From: Solirubrobacterales bacterium | Lineage (GTDB): Bacteria > Actinomycetota > Thermoleophilia > Solirubrobacterales > Solirubrobacteraceae | Reading direction: 5' to 3' | Length of the DNA: 64,000 nt | Assembly (NCBI GenBank): GCA_947474595.1 | Contig: CANJIV010000001.1 | Coordinates: 1 to 64,000 of the forward strand | Part shown: positions 1-15,950 of the stretch, one piece after another | Numbering within the stretch: the first letter of the stretch is position 1 | How the letters are laid out: each line of letters begins with the position of its first letter | Notes under the pieces: generated by a model | The model's input: only the letters and a program-made list of their open reading frames with translations | Database searches by the model: none | Told to the model about the DNA's origin: nothing | Made by a program: the position numbers and the translations under genes

Positions 1-234
1 GCCGGGGATGTAGACAGTCACCTCCATGCCGTTGGTAAGCCGGACGCGTGCGACCTTGCGCAGCGCTGAGTTCGGCTTCTTCGGTGTAGTGGTGTAAACG
101 CGTGTGCAAACGCCACGGCGCTGAGGGGCGGCCACCTTCTTCTTGCGACCCTTGCCTGACTTCAGGCCCGGGGTGGCTAGTTTCTTGGCGGGAGCCTTGC
201 GGCCCTTGCGAATGAGTTGGCTAGTAGTCGGCAT
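1..234 (-). CDS. rpsL: 30S ribosomal protein S12, 5' part (runs off window start)
   Basis: S12 of the 30S decoding centre. The first 78 codons are visible, from ATG at 234 to the window edge, including the conserved [20 protein letters not shown] block that carries the streptomycin-target lysines (here about residues 52-53). That block sits roughly eight residues later than in E. coli because the N-terminal segment has an extra Lys/Gly-rich stretch, a feature I associate with some deep actinobacteria. A TACCAT box ends 9 nt before the ATG, so any 5' UTR is very short. rpsL usually follows rpoC directly; here about 4.2 kb of unrelated genes lie between them. Identity is certain; the 3' end is outside the window. 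Confidence 0.97.
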   Translation of the reverse strand, partial: MPTTSQLIRKGRKAPAKKLATPGLKSGKGRKKKVAAPQRRGVCTRVYTTTPKKPNSALRKVARVRLTNGMEVTVYIPG

Positions 235-337
235 CGGTCGGCGATGGTAGCAGCGTTGGGCCCAAGACCCCGTCACGCCCTATTTGGGCGAGCGTTCAAA
301 CTGAGACGATGGAAGCCCTTTAGGGCGCCTGACGAAC

Positions 338-1462
338 TCATAAAAGCGACGCCAAAGCCTCCTGCGGAGACGTGTAATCGAGGCCTTGATCGCGTGCTAC
401 TGGCTCATATGTGATCTTGCCAGCGGCAATATTGAGCCCGGCCATAAACCCTGGGTCGCCAGCAAGTGCCTGCTGAATACCGATCGTTGCGAGCTTGAGC
501 ATGTAGGGCATCGTTGCGTTAGTCAGCGCATAGGTCGAGGTGATCGGCACGGCCCCTGGCATATTGGCAACGCAGTAATGGATAACCCCATCGATCTCAT
601 ATGTAGGGTCCGAATGAGTCGTCGGTCGGCTGGTCTCAAAGCAGCCACCCTGATCGATGCTGACGTCAACGAGTACTGCCCCCGGCTTCATCAGTGCTAG
701 CTGCTTACGTGTTATGACGTGTGGAGCGCGCGCCCCGTGCACCAAGACAGCTCCGATCACCATGTCGGCTTGGGGAAGCATCTGCTCGATTTCGAGCGTT
801 GATGCATAGCACGTCGAGGCAGCCCCATTGAGCTCGATCTCCAACGCACGCAGCCGGTCGATGTTGCGGTCAAAGACATAGGTCTCGGCCTGCATGCCGA
901 GGGCGATAATCGCGGCATTGGTGCCGACAACGCCACCGCCGATGACCAAGACCTTCCCGGCGGCAACACCAGGAACGCCCCCGAGCAAGATCCCGCGACC
1001 ACCCAAGGGCTTCTCCAACATAAACGCACCAGCCTGAGTGGCAATTTTGCCGGCCACCTCAGACATCGGCGCCAACAAGGGGAGCCTTCCATCTCTGTCT
1101 TCAACGGTCTCGTAGGCGATACACGTAGCGCCAGATTTCATCAGGCCCTGAGTCAAATCTGGGTCCGGGGCAAGGTGCAAATAGGTAAAGAGAATATGGC
1201 GAGGCTCTAGCAGCGCAACCTCCACAGGCTGAGGCTCCTTGACCTTGACAATCATGTCGGACTCAGCAAAAACCGACTCGGCATCGGGGAGTATTTGTGC
1301 CCCTTGGGAGATGTAATCAGCGTCCGCGATCGCAGACCCCAATCCCGCGCCCGCCTGCACGACAACTGAATGTCCAGCCTCGGCGAGCTCTCGTGCCCCA
1401 GCGGGGGTTAGAGCCACGCGATATTCGTCGGTCTTGATCTCGGTGGGAACGCCGACTTTCAT
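338..1462 (-). CDS. ald: Alanine dehydrogenase
   Basis: Predicted to catalyse NAD-dependent reversible deamination of L-alanine to pyruvate and ammonia in the cytosol. At 374 aa it is full length for the family. Visible residues match the known active site: Arg15, Lys75 (VKVKEPQP), His96 (YLHLAPD) and Asp270 (VDVSIDQGG). The Rossmann glycine motif GGGVVG is at 175-180 with an acidic residue, Asp198, ending beta-2 as expected for NAD. The ATG at 1462 is preceded by a GAGGT Shine-Dalgarno about 4 nt upstream. It is divergent from the alpha/beta hydrolase at 1578 and is codirectional with rpsL downstream, though a 100-nt gap with its own -10-like box separates them. Confidence 0.95.
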   Translation of the reverse strand: MKVGVPTEIKTDEYRVALTPAGARELAEAGHSVVVQAGAGLGSAIADADYISQGAQILPDAESVFAESDMIVKVKEPQPVEVALLEPRHILFTYLHLAPDPDLTQGLMKSGATCIAYETVEDRDGRLPLLAPMSEVAGKIATQAGAFMLEKPLGGRGILLGGVPGVAAGKVLVIGGGVVGTNAAIIALGMQAETYVFDRNIDRLRALEIELNGAASTCYASTLEIEQMLPQADMVIGAVLVHGARAPHVITRKQLALMKPGAVLVDVSIDQGGCFETSRPTTHSDPTYEIDGVIHYCVANMPGAVPITSTYALTNATMPYMLKLATIGIQQALAGDPGFMAGLNIAAGKITYEPVARDQGLDYTSPQEALASLL

Positions 1463-1565
1463 GACACCTCGATGTGAGTTGTGGGAATGGCTTAATAGAA
1501 AGCTTACGAACTCGCCATCAGCCTAGCGCCTAGAGCCGCGACCACGAATTGATGGCGCCACCGGC

Positions 1566-1571
1566 TAGCCT
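1566..1571 (+). promoter_or_regulatory. -10 box TAGCCT, leaderless start for the hydrolase
   Basis: TAGCCT fits TANNNT and ends 6 nt before the ATG at 1578, so transcription would begin at or next to the start codon. No Shine-Dalgarno is present. Confidence 0.6.
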
Positions 1572-1577
1572 GCCCTG

Positions 1578-2375
1578 ATGAAAGTTAACTACCACCGTGG
1601 CGGCAGCGGCGACGCACTGCTTCTGATTCACGGCATCGGAAGTCAGTGGCAAGTCTGGAGGCCGATCCTCGACTTACTCGAACGCGAGCGCGACGTGATC
1701 GCTGTCGATCTACCTGGCTTCGGAGAGTCGCCGCAGCTGCCAGCAGCACTCTTGCCCACTCCTATAGCCCTAGCTAACGAAATTAAGCGGCTACTCGATG
1801 ACCTTCAAATAACAAGACCGGCAATCGTCGGAAACTCTCTCGGAGGTGCAATCGCGCTTGAACTCGCCCGAGAAGGGCGGGCCAGCTCCGTCGTTGCCAT
1901 CTCCCCTTCAGGCTTCTGGACGCCGCGAGAAGCGCGCTACTGCCGCGGCGTCTTGCGAAGCTCGGCTGCGGTCGTCAAGGCTATCGACCCAGCGCTGCCT
2001 GCTCTGCTGGGGAACCCCTTGTCCCGCACGGTCATGCTCGGCCATCTGGTCGGCAAGCCGTGGCAGATCTCTAGCGATGGCGCACTCGGTGCCTGTCGCA
2101 ACCTCTCAAGCTCACCAGGCCTGCAATCAACTATCGCCTGCTCCCTTTCAGACGACACTCGCAGCACTGGCGCCGCGATTGCCGTTGATCTGACAATCGC
2201 TTGGGGGACGCGTGATCACCTCCTGCCAGGACGTCAAGCCTTAAGGGCGCAGCGCTGCATCGCGGGGTCCAAACTGATCTGGCTCCAGGGCTGCGGCCAC
2301 GTCCCGATGTGGGATGACCCAGAGTTAGTCGCACGGGTTGTGCTCGACGCCACACGGCGACCCGCGATCCAGTAA
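1578..2375 (+). CDS. Alpha/beta hydrolase fold protein
   Basis: Soluble 265-aa serine hydrolase of unknown substrate. The fold is shown by the oxyanion HG at 18-19, the nucleophile elbow GNSLGG with Ser87, an acid in WGTRDHLLP (Asp213) and the late histidine in GCGHVPMWDDPE (His241), so the triad looks complete. No signal peptide. It sits alone on the plus strand between two minus-strand genes, so it is probably monocistronic from the leaderless promoter at 1566. Esterase, lipase and C-C hydrolase activities are all possible; the sequence does not decide. Confidence 0.85.
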   Translation: MKVNYHRGGSGDALLLIHGIGSQWQVWRPILDLLERERDVIAVDLPGFGESPQLPAALLPTPIALANEIKRLLDDLQITRPAIVGNSLGGAIALELAREGRASSVVAISPSGFWTPREARYCRGVLRSSAAVVKAIDPALPALLGNPLSRTVMLGHLVGKPWQISSDGALGACRNLSSSPGLQSTIACSLSDDTRSTGAAIAVDLTIAWGTRDHLLPGRQALRAQRCIAGSKLIWLQGCGHVPMWDDPELVARVVLDATRRPAIQ

Positions 2376-2408
2376 CGCGCCAAACGTCGGTGCGGATATC
2401 AGAGAGAG

Positions 2409-2864
2409 CTAATTGGCCTCTGAGACAGTGCCATCAAATAGCCACTTACCGTCAACCTTGCTCATCCGCGTCGTGGCGGAGTTATCTGCTCCAGCCTGAA
2501 GGGTGGCGCTGTCGCCTGTGATCGTAATCTTGGAGACCTTGATCGCTCGCAAATCTTTTTTATCGGCGCTAGAGATAATCGACGCAATCTGTTTGATCGC
2601 CTCTTGGCATGTGTTGAAGTCGCCTCCTAGCGACTTGCTCTGAGCTATGACTTCTTGCTTGGCTCGCTCTGTAAATCGCTGGCAAGCCAGCTTCCCGTTG
2701 CCATCGGCGAAGGCCGTGGCGTAAGCGGAGACGGACTCGGTGATCTGCTGGCTGTCACTCTTGGAGTCAGAGCTGCCACAGCCAGCTACGGCAATCGAGC
2801 CAGCGAGTGCCGCCACCAGCGTGAGCCGTCCTACAAAGCTAAATCTAGGGATCAGAGTGGTCAT
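2409..2864 (-). CDS. Putative lipoprotein, DUF4878-like
   Basis: A 151-aa predicted lipoprotein. A short basic n-region and hydrophobic stretch are followed by a VAGC lipobox with the lipidated cysteine at about residue 29, then a Ser/Asp-rich linker and one small domain (about 45-151) ending in KVDGKWLFDG, a pattern of NTF2-like/DUF4878 lipoproteins. The start at 2864 is preferred over an in-frame ATG at 2897: the latter overlaps the upstream gene and breaks the signal peptide, while 2864 lies exactly 7 nt after a TAAGGT box. Function unknown. It follows the DMT permease on the same strand but likely has its own promoter. Confidence 0.75.
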   Translation of the reverse strand: MTTLIPRFSFVGRLTLVAALAGSIAVAGCGSSDSKSDSQQITESVSAYATAFADGNGKLACQRFTERAKQEVIAQSKSLGGDFNTCQEAIKQIASIISSADKKDLRAIKVSKITITGDSATLQAGADNSATTRMSKVDGKWLFDGTVSEAN

Positions 2865-2871
2865 CGACCGT

Positions 2872-2877
2872 ACCTTA
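2872..2877 (-). promoter_or_regulatory. -10 box TAAGGT, leaderless start for the lipoprotein
   Basis: On the minus strand TAAGGT ends 7 nt before the ATG at 2864. The box lies just outside the 3' end of the permease gene and decides between the two candidate starts. Confidence 0.55.
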
Positions 2878-2880
2878 CGC

Positions 2881-3744
2881 TCAGGCGTGGCTGGCACGCA
2901 CAGGAGCCGGCGCTAGGGCAGCAGCAACACATACCAGTACGAAGGCAAAGCACTGAACGACGATCCCGAGCGCATCTCCTGGAAGTGGATCGCCAAAGAC
3001 GATGATGCCGCCGGCGATACAAGAGACATTTGCGGCGGTAGCGGTGACGGCGATCACCGGGACCGCCTCTCCGTCCTGCAGTCCACGTGCAGATGCATAG
3101 AAAGCAGCGATCGAAGCTGCAACCGTCAAGAAGAGCCACGGGCTTAGGAGGGCGATCAGCCCGCCTGATCCGACTAGGCCGGTCAGAGCCTTAATCGTGA
3201 TGTCAGAGATGCCGAACAGCACGCCCGCCGCGGCGCCGAGCATCACGCCATGGTGTTTAGCCGAACCGCCCAGTCGCGGCCCAATAACAAGTAGCGCGCC
3301 AACGGCGATCAGTGCGCCTTCGAAAGCCAGCATGCCTGCGAGCGAGAACTCTGAGTCCGCACCGCTGTGGCGTGGCACAGTAATAGCCAGCATGATCAAG
3401 CCAGCACCAGTCAGCGCGACTCCTGCCCACTGGCGGCGACCAACGCTAAGCCCGAAGAACCGCTCGGCCATTACTGCAAGCAAGACCACGCCGCCGGATA
3501 GGACTACCTGCACGACTGACATCGGCGCTAGCGCGAGCGCGGCAACGTGAAATGTCCAAGCCACCACCGCAACGAGCATCCCGATGGCGAACCAGCGCGA
3601 GGCGAAGAGCGCCTTGGCCGAGGCGATCGGCTTGCGAATATCTACAGTGGGCGCAGCACAAGCACCTCGGTGCTTATAGAGAAAGCCCAAGTTGGTCGCG
3701 ACGGCGCAAAGTAGCGCCAGCAATATGCCAATGTAAATGGTCAT
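2881..3744 (-). CDS. DMT (EamA/NIPA-like) transporter
   Basis: Integral membrane protein of about 287 aa with roughly nine or ten hydrophobic segments covering nearly its whole length. The opening YIGILLALLCAVATNLGF and the internal repeat architecture match the drug/metabolite transporter superfamily, and the N-terminus recalls NIPA-type (DUF803) members. Substrate not predictable. An in-frame TTG at 3756 would add four residues; the ATG at 3744 is chosen because it opens directly into the first membrane helix. No strong Shine-Dalgarno is seen at either. Divergent from the HAD-like gene, with a 184-nt gap holding no other feature I recognise. Confidence 0.8.
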   Translation of the reverse strand: MTIYIGILLALLCAVATNLGFLYKHRGACAAPTVDIRKPIASAKALFASRWFAIGMLVAVVAWTFHVAALALAPMSVVQVVLSGGVVLLAVMAERFFGLSVGRRQWAGVALTGAGLIMLAITVPRHSGADSEFSLAGMLAFEGALIAVGALLVIGPRLGGSAKHHGVMLGAAAGVLFGISDITIKALTGLVGSGGLIALLSPWLFLTVAASIAAFYASARGLQDGEAVPVIAVTATAANVSCIAGGIIVFGDPLPGDALGIVVQCFAFVLVCVAAALAPAPVRASHA

Positions 3745-3928
3745 GGTTAAAGACAAAAAAGAACTGCTCAGCTGGCGTCAAGGTCGCCAAGCCTGCGGGT
3801 CGCCAGCGCTCAATACGCTGGTGCCACGATTAGGCAGGCTGTTCGACCGACACCTGTATTAATAACAAGATAGCGGCTATAAGACTCGCGCGTAACGTAA
3901 CGATTGTGACAAGGAACTCCCTGCAAAT

Positions 3929-4420
3929 ATGCATGATTGCCTGATTAAGCCGACGCTATACGTGGATGTTGACGGCGTTATCTCGCTGTGGGACTTTCCA
4001 CAGTTGGCGCGTCCGCGGGGTTCATTCATCACAGTTGACGGCATCGTCCACTACCTTTCGGGCGAAGCTGCCCGTCACCTGCGTAATCTCGCAAGATCCT
4101 TTGATCTGATCTGGTGCACTGGCTGGGAAGAGACGGCCAACGTCTACCTTCCTCAAGCACTCAAATTAGGCCGGTCGTTGCCATATCTCGTGCTAGAGCA
4201 CGGTGCAGGGCCGGCAAGTAAGCGGGCAGCAATCGACCTAGATCGCGCGCTCAACCGTCCATTCGCTTGGATCGACGACAACCATGACACCGCCTGCGCC
4301 GACTGGGCGATGACCCGCGGCGTCCCAACGCTCCTGGTCACGACCAACCACTCCACCGGCCTGACGCAGACTGAGGCCGACCTACTCAGCGACTGGGCAC
4401 AGACGATAGCCACGGGCTAG
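3929..4420 (+). CDS. HAD-like hydrolase domain protein
   Basis: A 163-aa cytosolic protein with the four HAD motifs: DVDGV at 13-17 (nucleophile Asp13, acid Asp15), Thr64 in WCTGWE, Lys98, and the acidic pair Asp116-Asp117 in WIDDNHD. No large cap domain, so it resembles the small HAD proteins annotated as Swiss-army-knife RNA-repair-like or secreted-phosphatase-like. Phosphatase activity is inference and the substrate is unknown. It is convergent with rpoC; the two genes share a palindromic terminator immediately after this stop codon. Confidence 0.75.
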   Translation: MHDCLIKPTLYVDVDGVISLWDFPQLARPRGSFITVDGIVHYLSGEAARHLRNLARSFDLIWCTGWEETANVYLPQALKLGRSLPYLVLEHGAGPASKRAAIDLDRALNRPFAWIDDNHDTACADWAMTRGVPTLLVTTNHSTGLTQTEADLLSDWAQTIATG

Positions 4421-4438
4421 TAGCAGCGCTACTAGCCC
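4414..4438. terminator. Bidirectional hairpin between HAD gene and rpoC
   Basis: Perfect 11-bp arms GGGCTAGTAGC and GCTACTAGCCC with an AGC loop. The hairpin contains the TAG stop of the plus-strand gene and lies 8 nt past the rpoC stop, so it can serve both convergent genes. There is no U-tract on either side. Confidence 0.65.
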
Positions 4439-4446
4439 TACGGCCG

Positions 4447-8550
<4,104 letters not shown>

Positions 8551-8640
8551 GGGATGGAGTTCCTTGGTTGGGACGGGTGCAGTGGCAGATGCGGCGAGGC
8601 CCGGCGCCTAAAAAGCGCTCGGGCCTACTGGGAGGTCGGA

Positions 8641-12180
<3,540 letters not shown>

Positions 12181-12251
12181 AGCAGAAGACTCCTCGAACG
12201 GTCGATGGGGCGGAGAGGGGCGTACGCACGCATGTAAATGCGCGACGCGAA

Positions 12252-12257
12252 AATATA
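12252..12257 (-). promoter_or_regulatory. Candidate rpoB -10 box TATATT
   Basis: On the minus strand TATATT lies about 72 nt before the proposed rpoB TTG start. A second -10-like TACAAT is at 12381-12386. The 259-nt gap between the S53 gene and rpoB holds these two boxes and nothing else I can name. No convincing -35 was seen for either. Confidence 0.4.
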
Positions 12258-12439
12258 GCACAGCAGGCTAACGCACCCATTTTCGGGCGATCAGTTCTCA
12301 CGGACCCCGCCCGCGACAACCGCGTATGTGGCGCGGTGCCAGTGTGGTGGGCGGCTACGACTATCGACTGACCTGGGGCTATTGTAGCGACACAACTAGC
12401 TTTTTGCCAGTGCGAATCACGGCGTGGTGGATTGGATAA

Positions 12440-14344
12440 CTACTGCAATCCTCGCAGCGCGCTCGAGAGCGCGGGAATGTTAACCGAGCCCCAACCGGAG
12501 GCTGCGTCAAAGTTGGGGGTAGCCGAGCAGCAGCCCAGCAAATCGTTGTCGCCGCCACTTTCAGGCCCAATCCATTCGCCGAGATCGTTATCGAGGCTCA
12601 AAATATCGCGGAAGATCGGCGCTTTGGACCCCTTCCTGGCCAGCCGATAGACCGAAGCGTTGATCCATCCAAGCTGTGCTTGGCCGGCGGACTGTGCCTG
12701 TTGGTTGGCAAGAATGACGCCAGCAGCTAGTAGCGGAGCGGAAGCACTGGTTCCACCGTGTGCCGACCAGCCACCGCTGGAGGGACCCTTGGGCATATAG
12801 ATCGCATAGCCAGGCATGTTGTCAGCGAGCATCGACAGATCGGGGACGATCCTGCGATTGCGGCTGGTAGTGACGCCAGGCCCTTTCTGCCACGAAGGCC
12901 TGGCAAACATCCTGCTGAATCCGCCGCCGCCAGCGCCGAGGTGGCGCTGCTCATTCCAGACCACCTCTTCAGCAATTTTATTGGTGGCGCTGAGGTTTAG
13001 ATTAGTGCCGCCAACACTCGTCACCCACGGAGAGCTGCCTGGATAGTCGACCGACAACAACACGCCAGTCGTGTTCGGATGGCCATTGATAAAGCAGTCG
13101 CTAGAGCCTGAGTCACCGCTAGCACTTAGAACAGTGACGCCCATCAAAACGGCAGTCCTCAAGGTGCGCTCCATCGTGCTACGCATGGCAACGCTCCAGT
13201 GCGACTCGCATCCGCCAATCGAAGATGAGATCACCGACGCGCGCGTCGCTGCTGGCCGACTCAGAGCTGCCGCAAAAAGCTTGACCACTGCATGCAATGC
13301 GGGACCCCCCTCATAGACCTGAATCTCGCTCAGCCCTGGGGCGGCGGCAGCTAGGACCTGTAGATCAAGCGTCGTTTCGCCACCTGGCGCAAGGTTTCGG
13401 CTGATACCAACGCGGGTAATCGGTGTGGCTGGTGCCGTGTAGCCGAAGCAACTAGCGGCGGCTAGAAGATCAGACCGGTTGAAACCGTCAATTTCAACAA
13501 CGGCTACGCGCTGACCAAGTCCAGTGATGCCCTGGCGGTGGAGGGTGCTGAAGCCGTAAGCAGTTAGATACTGATTCGGGGAAAACGAAGGCACGTAGTA
13601 CTTAGTACCGATCTGCTTGCCCGCCTTGATCGCGTCATCACAGCCCTGCTGGGTGCCGAGATTGCCGCGAGCAGAAGAGTAGTGGCGGCGCTCAGCGGCA
13701 TTGAAGGTCAGCGAACCGCGGCGAGTCAGCGGAGAGAGAGGCCCCTGACTCTCATTCGCCTTGGGCCTGGGCGACAGACTGTCAGCCGTATGTAGAACGG
13801 GCGCGCTGTCGAGCCCGATCACAGCGGTGACAGTGCCGCGAAGGTCTGCTGGCAAGCTCGGCGATGTTGCCGGGGCAACGAAACGCTCCCCCCCTTGCGC
13901 TTGATAGGCCGCGATTCGGGTCGAGAAGAGCTGCTGAGCCTGGGCGACGGTAACCGTCGCTTCGATCCAGAGGGCACCCAGTCCACTGCGAGAAGCTATG
14001 CCGCGACGAGCCAGATTGGCGATAACCGCCTTCTGGTCAGCGGCTGAGGCGCCGAAGCGTTGAGCTATCGCAGCGGGCTCAAGGTAGTGACGAAACAGCG
14101 GCGAACCAGGCGACCCTACAGCCGTCGCGTAGCGATCAAGGCCAGCATCGTCGACACGGAGAGCTAGTAAGAGGTCTAGGCGCTTGTTGGCTGAAGCTGC
14201 CCCGGCAGGCACCGCTCCAATCTCTGCGGCGGCACCCGCAAAGATCTCCGATCCGCTCGCTGGAGGGCTCGCGGCCAGCGCTGGGGAAACAAAAAGCATG
14301 GAGGCTGCGGCGGTGGCGACAAAAAGCGAAAGGCTTGGCTTCAA
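12440..14344 (-). CDS. S53 family (sedolisin/kumamolisin) peptidase precursor
   Basis: Secreted, likely acid-acting serine-carboxyl endopeptidase, about 634 aa. Order: signal peptide (SLFVATAAASMLFVSPALA), pro-kumamolisin activation domain (about 50-200), catalytic domain with the Glu/Asp pair in GGETTLDLQ, the oxyanion Asp in SASGDSG, nucleophile Ser in HGGTSASAP, and a C-terminal calcium site (FRDI, then FDAASGWGS). All catalytic residues are present. TTG at 14344 is chosen: GGAGAAGGA precedes it and it starts exactly at the signal peptide, whereas the ATG at 14389 adds 15 unlikely residues. It is codirectional with FGE upstream and rpoB downstream, so readthrough into rpoB is possible. Confidence 0.9.
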   Translation of the reverse strand: MKPSLSLFVATAAASMLFVSPALAASPPASGSEIFAGAAAEIGAVPAGAASANKRLDLLLALRVDDAGLDRYATAVGSPGSPLFRHYLEPAAIAQRFGASAADQKAVIANLARRGIASRSGLGALWIEATVTVAQAQQLFSTRIAAYQAQGGERFVAPATSPSLPADLRGTVTAVIGLDSAPVLHTADSLSPRPKANESQGPLSPLTRRGSLTFNAAERRHYSSARGNLGTQQGCDDAIKAGKQIGTKYYVPSFSPNQYLTAYGFSTLHRQGITGLGQRVAVVEIDGFNRSDLLAAASCFGYTAPATPITRVGISRNLAPGGETTLDLQVLAAAAPGLSEIQVYEGGPALHAVVKLFAAALSRPAATRASVISSSIGGCESHWSVAMRSTMERTLRTAVLMGVTVLSASGDSGSSDCFINGHPNTTGVLLSVDYPGSSPWVTSVGGTNLNLSATNKIAEEVVWNEQRHLGAGGGGFSRMFARPSWQKGPGVTTSRNRRIVPDLSMLADNMPGYAIYMPKGPSSGGWSAHGGTSASAPLLAAGVILANQQAQSAGQAQLGWINASVYRLARKGSKAPIFRDILSLDNDLGEWIGPESGGDNDLLGCCSATPNFDAASGWGSVNIPALSSALRGLQ

Positions 14345-14477
14345 GAGTCCTTCTCCATGGGTGTTTGGTGCCCCTGCGCGAAGTGGCAATTTTGGACGAT
14401 TTGGGAGAATACACGGACGCTTGGACCGCGAGCGCTAGTTGTGGCTACCGAACCAGTGCGCGACAGTCATGGTGAAC

Positions 14478-15350
14478 TCAGGCAGCTCGTACTACCCGGA
14501 AGCCAAGGTTTCCCGATGAACTTTCTGGAGTGTTCGAACTGCGTGCGTCGACCCTGTAGCGGCGACAGTAAGAATCGTGACAGAGGTACGAGCCGCCGCG
14601 CTGGACGCGGGGGGCCTCGGGGGGGGCTAGCGGTCCTTGGGGGTCTGACTTTGGGCTGACGGAGTAGTAGTCAGCGTTGTAGGCATCTGAGCACATCTCC
14701 CAAACGTTGCCGGTCATCTGGTAGAGGCCGAAATCGTTGGGCTCAAAAGAATCAACTGGAGCGGTCCCCGCAAAGCCGTCAGCGCAGGTATTTGATTCGA
14801 AAAACTCACCTTGGAAGACGTTCATGCGGTGCTCGCCGTCGGGCTCGAGCTGACTGCCCCAAGGAAATGCCATGCCCTTGAGTGCGCCGCGCGCCGCGTA
14901 CTCCCACTGCGCCTCTGTTGGCAGCTGCGCATCCACCCACTCACAGTATGCGCCGGCGTCGTTCCAGCTGACGTGGACAACAGGATGGTCGCCGCGATCG
15001 CTGATGTCGCTCTGTGGCCCCTCCGGGTGCCTCCAGTCAGCACCAAAGACTTGGCGCCACCACTGCGCACGCTGAACGGCGCGAGTGGCCTCGAAGTCCT
15101 CGGGCAAGAACATCGTAAAGACGAACGACCAGCCGAACTCTTCTGCTTGCGTACGGTGGCCCGTTGCCTGCACGAACTCTGCGAACTGGTCGTTGCTAAC
15201 CGTGTATGCAGTGATCGCGAATGGCCGCAGCTTCACCTTGTGAACAGGACCCTCCCCGTCGGGCTCATAGCCGTCCCCTCGGCCGTTGCCCATCAAGAAT
15301 TTGCCGCCGTCAAGTTCAACCCAGACCAGTTCGGATCCAAGCGGACTCAA
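14478..15350 (-). CDS. Formylglycine-generating enzyme (sulfatase-activating)
   Basis: SUMF1/EgtB-superfamily protein, 290 aa, one domain. The C-terminal signature RGGSYLCHDSYCRRYRVDAR carries both cysteines (Cys257 and Cys262) that bind copper and act in genuine FGEs, followed by SSNTPESS and NLGFR, which closely match the human enzyme; this argues against a generic SUMF1 domain. It would oxidise the cysteine of CxPxR in sulfatases to formylglycine before export. Three CSPAR sulfatases lie 5-12 kb away. The start is TTG at 15350 with AGGGA about 7 nt upstream. No signal peptide, consistent with a cytosolic enzyme acting before Tat export. Confidence 0.93.
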   Translation of the reverse strand: MSPLGSELVWVELDGGKFLMGNGRGDGYEPDGEGPVHKVKLRPFAITAYTVSNDQFAEFVQATGHRTQAEEFGWSFVFTMFLPEDFEATRAVQRAQWWRQVFGADWRHPEGPQSDISDRGDHPVVHVSWNDAGAYCEWVDAQLPTEAQWEYAARGALKGMAFPWGSQLEPDGEHRMNVFQGEFFESNTCADGFAGTAPVDSFEPNDFGLYQMTGNVWEMCSDAYNADYYSVSPKSDPQGPLAPPEAPRVQRGGSYLCHDSYCRRYRVDARSSNTPESSSGNLGFRVVRAA

Positions 15351-15497
15351 GAAGATCCCTGCTTACCAAAAGCGTTGGGTGGCGGACCGACGGTTAGGTG
15401 TGAGTGGATTGGCGTCGTATCCGAGCTAAGCATCAGAGCAAAGTTACACCTCTTCCCTGGCGACAGCGTCCGCCCCAAAAGCGTGCGCGCCAAAACA

Positions 15498-15529
15498 ACG
15501 ACGGCCCGGCAGTTATGCCGGGCCGTCGT
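15498..15529 (-). terminator. Intrinsic terminator of the rplJL operon
   Basis: Perfect 14-bp inverted repeat, arms ACGACGGCCCGGCA and TGCCGGGCCGTCGT around a 4-nt loop, followed on the minus strand by TGTTTTG. It lies 41 nt past the rplL stop. It explains why rpoB, further downstream here, needs its own promoter. The rest of the 219-nt gap (15351-15569) is the FGE leader. Confidence 0.9.
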
Positions 15530-15569
15530 CACAGTCTTGGAGAGTCTCTAATTATTGAGACTCAGAGTC

Positions 15570-15950
15570 TTACTTGACCTCGACTGACCCTCCGGCCTCC
15601 TCGAGCTCAGCCTTGAGCTTGTCGGCCTCATCCTTGTCGACGCCTTCCTTGATCGGCTTAGGAGCCTCGTCGACGAGAGCCTTGGCCTCCTTGAGGCCAA
15701 GTCCGGTTGCGGCACGCACAACCTTGATGACTTGGATCTTCTTGTCACCGGCTGCCGTCAACACGACGTCGAAGGCTGACTGCTCTTCTGATGCCTCAGC
15801 ATCCGAGCCGCCTGCGCCTCCGGCTGGGGCTGCAGCGGCGACCGCTGTGGCCGACACGCCGAACTCCTCCTCAAGCGCCTTGATGCGCTCTGCCAACTCA
15901 AGCACCGAAATGCCCTTTAGTTCTTCGATCCATTCCTGTGTAGTACTCAT
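15570..15950 (-). CDS. rplL: 50S ribosomal protein L7/L12
   Basis: Stalk protein of 126 aa. N-terminal dimerisation helices (about 1-35), an Ala/Gly-rich hinge, then the C-terminal domain with [24 protein letters not shown], which binds translation factors. Its ATG overlaps the rplJ stop as ATGA, and GGAGG sits 5 nt upstream, so translation is probably coupled to L10. A strong terminator follows. Confidence 0.98.
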   Translation of the reverse strand: MSTTQEWIEELKGISVLELAERIKALEEEFGVSATAVAAAAPAGGAGGSDAEASEEQSAFDVVLTAAGDKKIQVIKVVRAATGLGLKEAKALVDEAPKPIKEGVDKDEADKLKAELEEAGGSVEVK

